In this document: positions 53,316-64,000 of the stretch, one piece after another
Position numbering within the stretch: position 1 is the first letter of the stretch
Layout of the letters: each line of letters opens with the position of its first letter
Assembly (NCBI RefSeq): GCF_902362185.1
Contig: NC_044508.1
Span: 7,100,798 to 7,164,797, forward strand
Length of the DNA: 64,000 nucleotides
Source of the DNA: Chanos chanos
Lineage: Eukaryota > Chordata > Actinopteri > Gonorynchiformes > Chanidae
Direction: 5' to 3'
Made by a program: the position numbers and the translations under genes
The notes under the pieces: model-generated
What the model saw: only the letters and a program-made list of their open reading frames with translations
Databases searched by the model: none
Told to the model about the DNA's origin: nothing

Positions 53316-53423
53316 ACCAAAAAAAAAAAAATGGCTTTAGTTTATCGTGTCACGCATGCTACAGTGAAAAGAGATTTCACAGAAATAACGGAACATGAGA
53401 CAGTGGAAACTAGTCATGACAAA

Positions 53424-53429
53424 TTTATT
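53424..53429 (-). terminator. DGCR8: DGCR8 poly(A) signal
   Basis: TTTATT on the plus strand reads AATAAA on the minus strand. It faces the TRMT2A signal across about 110 bp. Confidence 0.6.
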
Positions 53430-55748
53430 TTGCATAAAGAGAATCACTGCGATTAAATTCAGCGACTGTGAGTCACAGCACAAGACTCTTTGTAGGCAGC
53501 ATGACTCCTAGCTTAATCGATCCATTGTAAGCCTTCATAAAGTAATGAGTAAATATATATATATATATTTATATATATATATATAAAAACACAAACACAC
53601 ATTTTCTTCATCACACTGGGCAAAAAACATGATGGTAAACTATGGGGTATAAGAGATTTAGGAGGGAAAAAAAAGCACATTCGTAAAGCATTCTACTCAA
53701 ACACAGCGACGCTCTGCTCAGGTACAACAATAAAGTGTTAGAACAAACGCAATACATATTCAAGAGAGAAGCTCACTTAATGGAGATACCGTATGCAACG
53801 ACAGGGCATCGCAGTTTACATCTGGATCCAGCAGTTATTGCAATTTTTTTCCTGTGTCTATTTATATATATGTATGTATGTATATATATATATATATATA
53901 TTTTAAACATATTTACTGCAGCAACCTATAGTATTCTATAAAAATGCATAAGACTGTTTAAGCTTTGGTTCACATGGTTCCTTCATCTGTTGGACTTGGT
54001 GATATGATGGGGTTTTGTTTTGTTCGAGGTATGGAGTTGCCGTTGTAGTGGATCGCCTTGAGGGGAAAGATCGCGTCTGCCTATACGTTTCTTCCTCTCT
54101 CTCTCTCTCTCTCTCTTTTTTTTTTTTTTTTTTCAAAACTGGATTTATACACAATCAGCTGTCACGACAATAGCAAACGTACATCTAATCGTCCACAAAC
54201 AGTCAGTTAAGACAATCAAGAAGCGCATGCTTGTAAGAAAAAAAAAAAAAAAAGGCTTTTTTTTTTTCTCTGTAATATCGACAGTAACGGTCAGTGTGTC
54301 CTGGGTAGTTCCATGTTAACAGCAGATTCAATGCAAAAAAAACAACAACAACAAAAAACCCCCCAAACAAACAAAAAAACAAAACAAATATAGGGTTTGG
54401 CTTTGCTTTTCCCTTTAGACAGCAGAATGGACCCTGAAACACTGGGGTTAACTAAGGCATTGACCAGTCAATTACGTCTGTTTGCAACAGAGGGAGAGAA
54501 ATGCGTTTGTATGTCTGTGGAATAAAATGAAATGCCAGATCCAAAAGTCACGTTAACAAAAACAAAGAGGAGGAGTAAAACACAGAAACCCTCATACTCC
54601 GAGACTACAGTACTTCAAGCCCTTGTGCTTGTGTTTTCTGCAGAGCTGAAAAGAAAAACAAACAAACAAACAAACAAACAAAAAAAAAACCCCACGCAGG
54701 ATCTTAGCTTAGCGGAACGGTGTCACGAACCGTTCACTGATATGTGTCTGATCCTGTGTTTCTTGAATGGAAAAGGCCATTGAAAAGACTTCAATTCTTT
54801 CTTTTTAAACAAGTCTTGCAAAAAGTTACATTCTCAAGTGGACTTTTTTTTTTTTTGTAAAGAGTGTCAGTGTGAGGACACGGACGCGTCTGGTGTCTGC
54901 TGTGCTGTAAAACGGTAGGCATTTGAAATCGCATCAGACGTTTTTGTGTTGTTCACCGTGCAAAATCATTTGGTTGCTTGCTTAAAACAACCGTAACCTG
55001 TAACTATTAAAATATCCACCTCAACATCGATACATAATTTATGTACAGTGTCAACCCTGTGAATGACCCACACCCATTAAGTTCAGGTTTCACTGTGTAC
55101 CACAAAAACTCACAAAAATGTACCACCAGAAGGGTAATTCTTAAAGCATATCTATTTAGACACATCTGGTACTGCACTGAGCTTGTGTTAGTGGAATATG
55201 TGGAAATACACTGAATTACGCCTTTATTTATTATCTGCATCCGAGGAACACAGTGTAAAGAAATATTTAAAAAGCAAGCTTCGACAAATCCATACCAATC
55301 AATAACATACTCTTAACAGGCATTAAACTACAACATGTTCATATATCTTCTCTCTGAATGGTTTTGGGATATTTACTGGTATGCAGAACAAGTAATTCAT
55401 AATTCTGTGGTTTATTTGCGGTATACAAGTACGGTACAAATAACGCACCCAGAGGTATTCCATGATCTCTTAGCCTTTTCATAGTGCATTCCACAGTTTG
55501 ACACAAATGACAAAATATTTCAGTCACAAAAGCCCAGGAGACAAAATCTACAGCTCACGTTGGAATGACCACGAAGGTCTTTTCAAGAAAAAAGAAAAAA
55601 AAAAGAAGTTGTAACTAGTATTGCCGTTTTTGCACTGCAGGGTAATGCATAACTCACAAATAATGGCGTGATCTTTTGCGTTGCCACTATCGCTATCATT
55701 GGTCAGCGCCATGGTAACAGATAGGCTGCGAGAGTTTTTTTTTTTTTT
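53430..55748 (-). other. DGCR8: DGCR8 3' UTR
   Basis: These 2.3 kb after the DGCR8 stop codon have no supported gene on either strand. They hold (TA)n tracts (about 53549-53586 and 53861-53902), a CT/T-rich run (about 54092-54133), several A or T homopolymers and an (AAAC)n run at 54657-54682. A long 3' UTR is usual for DGCR8. Confidence 0.5.
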
Positions 55749-55833
55749 TTAAACGTCTACAGTGCACAAGGGCTCACTTCCCGGCTGCGCAGACTCCACG
55801 ATCGTCATCTTAGGCTTCTTTCTGGTTTCCTCC

Positions 55834-55909
<76 letters not shown>

Positions 55910-57437
55910 AACAGAATTCATTCCTCAAACCAGTCAGTGGAAAACCGGCGGGATCCGAACAGACCAGATTCTAGAGTGACATTCGGGTCAAAGTTTAAAG
56001 GAGTATTTTAAAAAGTGCTTTTACATTTTAAAAGGATTTTAAATATACGGTAAAAGGCCGGTTACCCTTTCACTGGCCAGTTTTCTCATCTCCTCTTGCA
56101 GTCTGTTCAAGATGTGCAGGTTTGGCTTGTTCTTTTTGGCAAACTGTTGGAGCTCGATCACGCTTTTGTCTGAATTCTCCTGGAGAGAGAAACTGCAGTT
56201 AGCCCGGCCGTTTTAAGAGAAATGACCTGCAGTAGCCCCCGATCAGTGTGGGTTTGGTTTTTTTTTTGGGGGGGGCGCGTACCTTTTTGACCATCTTACT
56301 GCTCTCTCGCCCGTACATGCGCAGCAGGGAGCCCCAGTTTTTAACGTGAGGGTGAAGCATCTGCAGGATCTTTTGAGAAGCCAGCTGTTTCCCCACTCGC
56401 TTATTCTTACCTACAAAACACAGGAGGAGACAATTCGCAAATCAACAGTCTCCAATGGGGAAGAGAACCCAAACAAAGGCGGAGGGGGGGGGGGGGGGAA
56501 ACAAAAAAACCCCACCCCAGAGTTAGGCTGCTGACCCGGGATCAGTTTTTGCCTCTCAAAATCCTGGTGAATACAACCACGCACCAATAATATAGCTGAT
56601 CCTGGACTGATATACACGTGTGTGCCCAGAGGGTATGAGCGCGTCCCGCAAAGTCGCTGCAATTTTTACTTTTTTTTTCTTTTCTTTTTAATATCCATTC
56701 CACGTTTAGAGCTATAATCTCGCAAAAGGGCGCGCGTTACAAGAAGATGCTATTTGAGAAGTTAAAGTGGAACAGAGCCAGCGTGCGGTTTCTGTTAAGC
56801 GTGACATTCCTACCCGTACCACAGCGTTAAAGAGTCGAGACTTACACCAGCCTCGCACGGTGTGTTTCCCGCACGTCATCACATATTCGCTCTTCTGGTT
56901 CTTTCCGGGAATCACCTCAAACTTAATGCTGGTGTCGCCCATGCCGTGGTTTCTGTGAGGGACGCAGAGAAAGGCGTCAGGACGCAGGGCCACGTTAAGG
57001 GCGTTCAGATACTTTAGACGGAGATCTAGACTTTAGGGTTTTCACCTTTTAAGGCACTCATGAAGAATCTGATACGGAGACAGTAAACCTGCTTTGTTGG
57101 TCAGTTCGTACACTCTCGAATCTTCAATACTGATATGATTAAAATACTGAAAAAAAGAAAGAGACAGACAGGAAGTGAAATTTAAAAAAAAAAAAAAAAA
57201 TTTTTTGCAGGGTTTCAGTGATTTGGAAACCATGTGTGGGCATATCTGTTTGTGTATACATCTAAATGCCTGTTTTCATATACCAGTGATCATAAAAAAA
57301 AATATGAGATTGATTCAGTCAGTTGACTTCAGTAATGACTATCTAGGGAGGGCACCTCCAGTTCATCGCCTTCTATTGGCTTCTCCTCAGACGTCTGCTT
57401 AACAAAGTCAGGAATGAGGATCTCCAGTGTAGCTCGA

Positions 57438-57476
<39 letters not shown>

Positions 57477-59886
57477 GAGAGAGAGGGAGAGGGAGAGAAT
57501 GAGTTCATGGTGCTGGAGACACAGTTTGTCCAGAGGTAATACACAGTGATTATGGGAATGATTATAGGAGTGCAGGTACCAGCTTTATTCTTGGCGAGTT
57601 TTTTACTACTTGCTGTCCCTGTGCCATAAGTTACTCCATCTATTATAACAGAAGCTCCGAAAGGTTCGCTCGGGTTTTCTGCAGAGAGAAGAGAGAAAAA
57701 GGAGAGAATTGTACAGCTTACCAAAACACACGAAAGATCACACAAAGGTGAATATTCTTGGGATGGGTGGTGTGTGTGTGTGTGTCTGTGTATGGGTGGG
57801 TGGGTCACTTACCACATTCAAAGAAATTGTAAACAGGTCGGACTTTGAGAACTCGTTGCATGTATTCATGAAGGATGCACACTTCTGATTTCCCATTGGG
57901 GTTAATGACAAATTCTGAAGGAAACAAGAGAGTGTGAGTAGAGCTCCAGGAACGGGTCAGAACCCGCTGTCCATTCCCACTCTTAAAAAGGGGGATGCTT
58001 TCATTCAGACACACAGAGATACACAGCAGTGGAGTCTTGCCACCTCTCTCACTAACCTACCTTTCTTCGTGGGCGCGTCTTGTACGGAGAGGGTGATGAG
58101 TTTCTGATTGGCCGGCAGGATGGGCCTCTCGGACTCCGCCTGCTTCCTCTTCATGTCTCTGTTGAACTGCCTGCGTTCTGCCCACGTGCGAAACTTTTTC
58201 ACCGTGACCTGCTCAAAGTCGAAGCATTTCTCCAGGTAGCTGCGAAACTCCTCAATATCTGCACATATTCATCAGAAACCAGACAGAGAACTTGAACGAA
58301 AGTGCAAGTTTGCTTCTTCGTGACAGGAACGAAGTTCTCTCTGAAATATGCGCATTAATATTTCAGAAGCGATGAATAATTAATTTTAGTCATGTCTAAG
58401 AAACATTATCAGTCTCCTTTGATACAATTGAAGAAAAATCCTTCACAGCTCAAGAGATTTCATATACATTACATCATTTATGGAATAAACAAAACAAACA
58501 TGTACTTATTTGTCTTTAGCTTTCATATACATTACATCATTCATGGACTAAAGAAAACAAACAAACAAACAAACAAACCAATATTTATTTCTCTTTAAAA
58601 TGATCTAGTCATTAGTTTTGCTCTTACCCACAGATTCGTCTTTGCACACTTCCACTTTGGCCTTGACCTGACCCAGAGCCCCCTGGGCCGAATCCCCGGG
58701 CTGCCCCTCTTTGACCTCCCCCTGGGGTTCCGCCGACGCCTGACCGGCGTCCTCCGCGGCCCGGGCCGCGCTCTCCTCCGGGGCGGTGGAGTCCGGCTCG
58801 TCCGCCCGCTCCAGCGAATCGGACTCCTCCGTCGGCTTGGCCGGCGACACCTCCGAATTCGGCGTCACCTCTCCGTTTTGCTCCCTTTCTTCCTGTTCCT
58901 TCATTTTCTTATAGTGCAAACAGGGAATGCTACTGGTGGGCGGGTCGTGTTTCTGGGAGAGGATTTAAACATCAGACAAAGTCAGATAACAGTTTTCACC
59001 TCACAAACAAATTCTGGCTCCCTACTGGTGCTCTACACTAAATGTTGTCATGATTAAAAAAAAAAAAAAAAAAAGTGCCAGATATTAAAGCTCTTTAACT
59101 GTTGGAACCGCTCAGAAAACACACAGATAAGAACAAAGGGGCCCCATAACTCCAAGGCCTGACTTTGTCCCTCTGCATAATGCTCATCTTCCACATTAAC
59201 AGTATGAAACCTCCGTGTTGCAGAAAGCTACTGATGGAAGCAGCTGTGTGTGTGTGTGTGATACAGTCGATTAGGACTGTGTGTTTTTACCCGGATGCTT
59301 CCCGTGCCAAGGAAGTAGGGTCTGGACCAGGTGACCACACGGGTTTCACGATGGAGGTAAACCGGAATCCCTGAATTATGGAATGTCATGATCCACCCAT
59401 CAGGAAGTGGTTCAGTGGGTGGCCGCCCGCGACCTAAGCACACACACACACGCACCACTGTTGACATAAACAAGCACTTCCCTAACCACTCAGTGTCTAT
59501 TCTTACATACTGCATACAAGCCCTGTCTTTCTAAAATAACATCCACCACTTCAGAGCTTTAAATATCACAAACAGTTGACTTGACTGGGTTTGTTAAAGT
59601 TAGCTAAAACCTAGCTGAAAAACATTTACAACGGGCTTGTCCAACCAGTCTGGAGGGAGAGAGAGAGAGAAAAAAAAAAGAGTTAATAAATGGTAATCAA
59701 ATGCCTCTGTAATGAAACAAATATTGTCATGTCACTGAGTCAGACTTTTAAATTGCCAAACTATTTCCAGAATGACTGTCATGTCTGACACACTTTCACT
59801 GCTACTGTTTCACTGTTTTTTTTTTTTCCTGGTGGTTGCTGTGGTTTTTGTCCTCACACTGACTCAGTTACCCATGTCTCTGGCTA

Positions 59887-59931
<45 letters not shown>

Positions 59932-62047
59932 TCCGTCTGAGACAGTGCTCCTGTGAATGGGCACGTATGCGAATGATGCAAGAGCCTCTCTGTGCTTTGT
60001 GATTGGTTGTTTGTGTTGAAAAATTGGACACACACACACAAATCCTTTTCTTGAAAATGTATCTAAAACATCTTTTTACCGTTATTATCGCCATCTATTT
60101 CACGAAAACAATCGGTTTGTGTTACAGCCCAGACCTGATCTACAGGCATCTCCCCTGACTTCATTACATCAGCAAAACTGCTATAACCAGTCTACCAGTC
60201 AGATCCTTTCTTTGACTTTAGGTGAGCTGCTGTTGGTATGGAGTGAGGCACAATGTAAAAGTGAACTGGCAGTTGCACTGCAGAAATGGAGCTGAGAGTG
60301 CATGACTCATCAAACTTCGATGCATTAATAATTAACAGAACATCAGACCTGATAGCATTCAACAAACCAGGATAACTCAGGTAGCAGAACAACATCAAGG
60401 ACTGAAAATGATCCATCCTGTCTACATAACTCAGACTGAAGTAAGGGACAACAGTCTTTCTATGGTGCTTACACCAATGCCCTACTCACTTAGATCTGAT
60501 GGTCTGCTGTGGTCTGTTTGGTTGTATCATATCATTGTATTGCCTAAGACTTCCCAGTCAGAGAAAAAAATTGCAAAAAAAAAAAAAAATTCCTATTAAA
60601 ACAGTCTTGACTTTCTAACTTGACGTTTATAAATGACCTGAGAAATCTGACTTTGTGGCATTAGATGCCCAAACCTCCGATTAACTCTGACTCACTCTTT
60701 AAAACAGTCTTGATTTTGGTCATCATAGGCTGGACTCCGCCCTCTCCGTCCGATTGGTGGTCGCTGTCTCCAGTGTACTTGTCCTCGGCCAGTCGCATCT
60801 TTTTAGGCACAGGCATGCCCTCCTCTAACAGAGCGTCTACGTCGTTGTCAAAGTCCTCCTGGTGGACAGGACGGTTTAGAGAGGTGCAGACATGATTAGA
60901 CGATCGGCTTGACGAGAAGAGTTTGACCAAAGTCAGACATGACTAGATGATCAACCATGATGATGGCATTTTAAACCAGGGGGCTAAACTATTTGATGCA
61001 AGCTTTGAGCCTGAACCAAAACCACATCTGGAGTAGCTGTTACATCAAGGTTCACCTTTGATGACCACCTCCAAATGTTGCTGATTTTGTCATGACAGCT
61101 CATGGCGAGTGATTGTTGGTGGCAGTGTGTGGTTTGAACTTTGTGAGCTGGGATTTTGAATATTTTGAGTTGCCATTGGGAGCAGATTGCTGTTTGCAGG
61201 GGTAAGAAAATCTAACTCTTTAGTGAGCAAAGAAACAAAACAAAACAAAAAAATTCAATCCTTTTCAGACTAAGCACAAAAATGAAAACTCCATGCATCC
61301 ATTTTGAACGTCTATGGATGAAATGGATGTTTGATTACACACCTCATAGGAGTAGCTCAGGTCCTCCTCATGCACTCCGTGTTCTTGCTGAGCTATGACC
61401 TCTGACCTAAACCCGCTGGTCTCCCCGTCGTCCGTATCCAGAAAGTTCTCGCTGAAGTCCTCCAGTTCGTCCAGCACAGCAAACTCCACTTTGTTCTCTT
61501 GTTCCGTTTCCAAGTCTTCGCTCTTTCTCTCGGCCGCTGTGGCCGCTCCGTTTCCCGGCCTCGAGCGACCGTGGGGGCAGCCTTCCTCCTCGCCCACCTC
61601 CTCCTGCACCTCCCCGTTCAGACTCTCTAAACTGCTCCCTTCTTGCTCCTCTCCTGTATACAATACCTTTCTGTCCTTGCTCTTGCTACTGTCTGTGAAG
61701 CTTACACTAATTTTCACATCTTTCAGTAGTTTCAGGTTAGGGAGAAACTTAGTTACGGGGGGGGCGTGACGGGCCGTACGGGGGCACGCGCCGCCCGGGT
61801 GGGTGTGGGAGACGTCGAGCGGGTGACTGCGGAGGCCCGTGGAACCCCTAGTGAGGAGCTCCTGAGCTATGGTACCCTCTATGGGAGGTAGCGGGGGTCC
61901 ATCACCACCAGAGCTAACGTCCATTTCCTCTGCGTCACTGGACGTTTGCAGGGGAGGTGGTGGAGGGGCAAAACTATTACAGCTCCCCAATTCGACTAAA
62001 TCAGGGGGCTCAAGAGGGAGAGGGGGTGAAACACCATCGTTCTCCAT
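55749..62047 (-). CDS. DGCR8: DGCR8 (Pasha), Microprocessor RNA-binding subunit
   Basis: DGCR8 pairs with DROSHA in the nucleus to crop pri-miRNA hairpins. Thirteen coding exons (minus): 61343-62047, 60696-60858, 59291-59433, 58628-58952, 58061-58258, 57813-57914, 57580-57678, 57356-57438, 57046-57146, 56846-56952, 56283-56410, 56066-56179, 55749-55832, giving 783 aa; human is 773. The N-terminus has [21 protein letters not shown] and [14 protein letters not shown]. The WW motif ([13 protein letters not shown] to VVTWSRPY) lies at about 299-330. The heme-binding Cys is in [12 protein letters not shown] (about C348; human C352). The first dsRBD spans about 510-585 ([20 protein letters not shown] to [10 protein letters not shown]). 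The second spans about 617-690 ([12 protein letters not shown] to [11 protein letters not shown]). The conserved CTT is EEMRKLA to CTVDV. The middle Glu/Ala/Pro-rich linker in exon 4 is poorly conserved. The exon 8 donor is the weak gtgccc. Confidence 0.97.
55838..55907. repeat. (GA)n microsatellite at the DGCR8 last-exon acceptor
   Basis: About 35 GA units, read as (CT)n in DGCR8 sense, run directly into the ctgcag acceptor of the terminal exon. Confidence 0.95.
57439..57498. repeat. (GA)n tract at the DGCR8 exon 8 acceptor
   Basis: In DGCR8 sense this is a (CT)n tract ending in ctctcag at the exon 8 acceptor (exon starts 57438). Confidence 0.95.
59890..59928. repeat. (GT)n microsatellite in DGCR8 intron 2
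   Basis: About 19 GT units in a 1.3-kb intron with no other supported feature. Confidence 0.95.
61903..61964 (-). ncRNA. mir1306: coding-exon hairpin equivalent to mir-1306 in DGCR8
   Basis: On the minus strand, 61939-61960 reads ccacctcccctgcaaacgtc plus ca. As far as I recall, this is identical to human miR-1306-5p over 22 bases. Positions 61903-61920 read acgttagctctggtggtg, one base different from miR-1306-3p. The two arms pair (tgcaaacgtcca with tggacgtta, ccacc with ggtgg) around a loop of about 18 bases. The hairpin lies inside the coding sequence ([10 protein letters not shown] to MDVSSGGDG). In mammals it is one of two hairpins in DGCR8 mRNA that Microprocessor cuts. Confidence 0.8.
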
Positions 62048-62229
62048 TTTCAGTTTTAAATATATAGATAAAGCAAGAGGGAGAGTAAAATATTTAGAAA
62101 GAGGGGAAAAATGCTTAATCTTAGTTTTTTAAAGCAAACAGCTAAATCTTATTAAGCTCAAACACATGCATGTGAAGATTTAGATGGAGAGAAAAATGCT
62201 TTGTGAATAGATCATGTGTTGAACATGCT

Positions 62230-62317
62230 AAGCTGACTACATTGTTCTTTTCATTAATGTAGACAGCTTTTTAGAAATCACTGTCTCAATTATTGGAAAT
62301 CACAATGCATTCAGCTT
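62230..62317 (-). ncRNA. mir3618: 5' UTR hairpin equivalent to mir-3618 in DGCR8
   Basis: On the minus strand the 88-nt segment from aagctgaatgcattgtgatt to acaatgtagtcagctt folds back on itself. The outer arms pair through aagctga and cattgt; the inner arms pair through aataattgagacag against ctgtctacattaat. Positions 62244-62265 read tgtctacattaatgaaaaga plus ac, one base from human miR-3618 as I remember it. It lies about 180 nt upstream of the DGCR8 ATG, in the same exon, as in mammals. Cleavage here lowers DGCR8 mRNA and gives Microprocessor autoregulation. Confidence 0.85.
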
Positions 62318-63032
62318 GAACGGTGCCAACATAAAGGCACTGGTCATCGTCCACTGCCGAGTCTTCCGTCAGGGCTGCAAAAGACCAAATAGAAACAATG
62401 AACGTCACAATTTATTTCTAAGGCGGGCAAGATAAAAGTGGAATGCACGAACAACAACAACAAATAATAATTCTGAAATATTAAAAAGACCATAGTTTTT
62501 TTTCTTCTTCTGGGGACTGACGTTGTATTAAACTTATATGACCGAATTAGTTTAAATGAAACACACACATATCTAGAGGGACGAATGTGACAACTTCAGA
62601 AAATGTAGAAAAATAGTGCAGAAAATATTAAAAGCTTAATTATATCTAAACTCATGCATTGGCTAAGAGACATAAAACTAGCGGTCTGCATGCGATAGCC
62701 AGATGGTTGGTTATATTGCACGCTAGTGTCGCCAATTAGCAAGCTAGTTATCGACTTAAACACCACTTAGATTCCTTTTCGAACCGCGCAAGCAATATTT
62801 GATAGGTTACGCTTAAAAAGAAATACAGTTCCTCAGGCGAACAAATTTATTATCTAAACCCCAAACTAGATAAAAGGAGCTAACAGTGGCTAACGACGGT
62901 AGCCGACTCTCATCAGTATGAATGATGTCACCGCCCGACAGACGTGCTCGTTTCAGCACGAACTGTCCGAAATACAATATCGCGTTGAATGTCACATCTA
63001 TGACGTTACTTACCAACATCAGCCAGATACAT
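62286..63032 (-). CDS. predicted 35-codon spliced uORF in the DGCR8 leader
   Basis: An ATG at 63032 continues across the predicted leader intron (donor after 63014, acceptor before 62374) for 35 codons. It stops with TGA at 62286-62288, inside the mir-3618-type hairpin. It depends on my splice model. A shorter uORF (18 codons, 63101 down to 63045) begins in the YY1-like motif if transcription starts upstream of it. Translation of either is not shown. Confidence 0.3.
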
Positions 63033-63104
63033 GCAATATCTTTATTAAATCCCAGTATATTTCTCAACAAGACTCATTCGACTCCCCTCAACCTCCGCCA
63101 TCTT
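63014..63104 (-). promoter_or_regulatory. DGCR8: DGCR8 first non-coding exon with YY1-type start-site motif
   Basis: On the minus strand, gatgttg followed by gtaagt marks a strong donor ending an exon at 63014. It would join the acceptor tcttttgcag before 62374. AAGATGGCGG (63095-63104) is the YY1 consensus often found just downstream of start sites of TATA-less promoters. Several CCAAT/ATTGG boxes follow upstream (about 63166, 63208, 63271, 63302). Confidence 0.55.
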
Positions 63105-63319
63105 TATCGCAGTGGCAAGAGTGGTGATAGGAAACGCTCTCGCCTATGCCGGCATCTTCAAATATGATTGGCTATTCATCTATCACTACAAATTTGTGTG
63201 CCGTCGAGCCAATCAGAAATTAAGTACAAAAACATACGTATGTCCTCACGCAAGACTGCGGGAACGCAACCACCAATCAGGTAATGGAAGAGACCATGTT
63301 CAACCAATTCTGTAATAAC

Positions 63320-64000
63320 TTATTAGCTGCAACTGCAGCGTTCTCCGATAGAGGGCGGTTATATTAATATATGTCGATGAGTACAGGAACAGGCTAGGAA
63401 AAAAAAAAAGATAAAACGTGATTATGAACTAAGCTAAAGGTGGGATCTGATATCTTCTCGGTTCAGGTAATAAGTATTTCAACTGGACAAAGTCATTTCT
63501 CTAGTTTCGTGACAGTTTCAGTGGTGCTCACATAGCTTTGCTATAACTTAAATTTAAAACAGATCAGCGTTGCATTTGATATGCATTTGGTGATTTTATT
63601 CATGGCTTGTATGAGACATTCAAAACAAAAATACATATTTCTGCCTGACAGGTTACTTCTGAGTTTTGAGACAAAATCCCTTATTGTCGCTGAGATTTTT
63701 CATCGCTATATTCGACTAGTTGTTCTGTCCTTAATAGGATAACAAAACTATGGCTGTGTTGCGTCGTGGTCAACGTGTAACACTGCGTGAGAATGATAAT
63801 ACAAGACCTTGATTCCTGTCATTTCAGAGGTGAGAATTCCAAAACAAAACACTTCACTTACGAGAGAAGACACTAAAAAGCCAACGTTTAAGCTCACTGA
63901 CGAGATCTGGTCAAAGGTTTGACTAACATACTGCAATATGTTCCAGGACCTTTATTATCTTATGACAGAATCATATATTTTTTTTTCCTGAGTTACAGAT
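63320..64000. other. upstream flank of DGCR8, no gene seen
   Basis: AT-rich sequence beyond the CCAAT cluster. I found no exon with recognisable protein similarity, no RNA gene and no clear repeat. One 62-codon open frame on the minus strand looks accidental. Confidence 0.4.

Noticed and set aside
63748-63936. 62-codon minus-strand open frame at the right edge
   Set aside because: No recognisable motif, no splice context and a length expected by chance in AT-rich DNA.

Overview
The window is ordinary nuclear DNA of a vertebrate, almost certainly a ray-finned (teleost) fish. Genes are split into many short exons with GT-AG introns, (CA)n and (GA)n microsatellites are dense, and the window holds two copies of a fish-type tRNA-derived SINE. 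Every exon chain below was assembled by eye from splice sites, codon phase and remembered vertebrate orthologues. No alignment or RNA evidence was available. I could not name the species.

Layout from left to right: RAD17 (minus; the C-terminal end lies off the left edge), AK6 (plus), MARVELD2/tricellulin (plus), OCLN/occludin (plus), GTF2H2/TFIIH p44 (plus), ERAP1 (minus), NAALADL1 (plus), TRMT2A (plus) and DGCR8 (minus). Apart from RAD17, every gene gives a complete in-frame chain: 174, 560, 475, 397, 965, 747, 611 and 783 residues, each close to the mammalian length. RAD17 contributes its first 541 codons. RAD17/AK6 and ERAP1/NAALADL1 are head-to-head. GTF2H2/ERAP1 and TRMT2A/DGCR8 are tail-to-tail, with poly(A) signals only about 110 bp apart.

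The first five genes match a block on human 5q13 (RAD17, AK6, MARVELD2, OCLN, GTF2H2). TRMT2A/DGCR8 is the human 22q11 pair. ERAP1 (human 5q15) and NAALADL1 (human 11q13) lie between them. MARVELD2 and OCLN are ancient tandem paralogues, and both proteins act at epithelial tight junctions. The others are housekeeping or immune functions: checkpoint clamp loading, a nuclear adenylate kinase, TFIIH, MHC-I peptide trimming, a cell-surface peptidase, tRNA m5U methylation and microRNA processing.

I found no undescribed system, no virus-like element, no CRISPR and no operon-like structure. The most informative non-coding content is in the DGCR8 5' exon. Two hairpins there match, nearly base for base, the human autoregulatory hairpins that carry miR-3618 and miR-1306. 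A predicted upstream ORF also terminates inside the first hairpin. Other points of interest are an ERAP1 whose GAMEN motif reads AAMEN, an exact IRF-type element at its predicted first exon, a 32-bp triplication of an ERAP1 splice donor, and repeated use of (CT)n-type microsatellites as polypyrimidine tracts.
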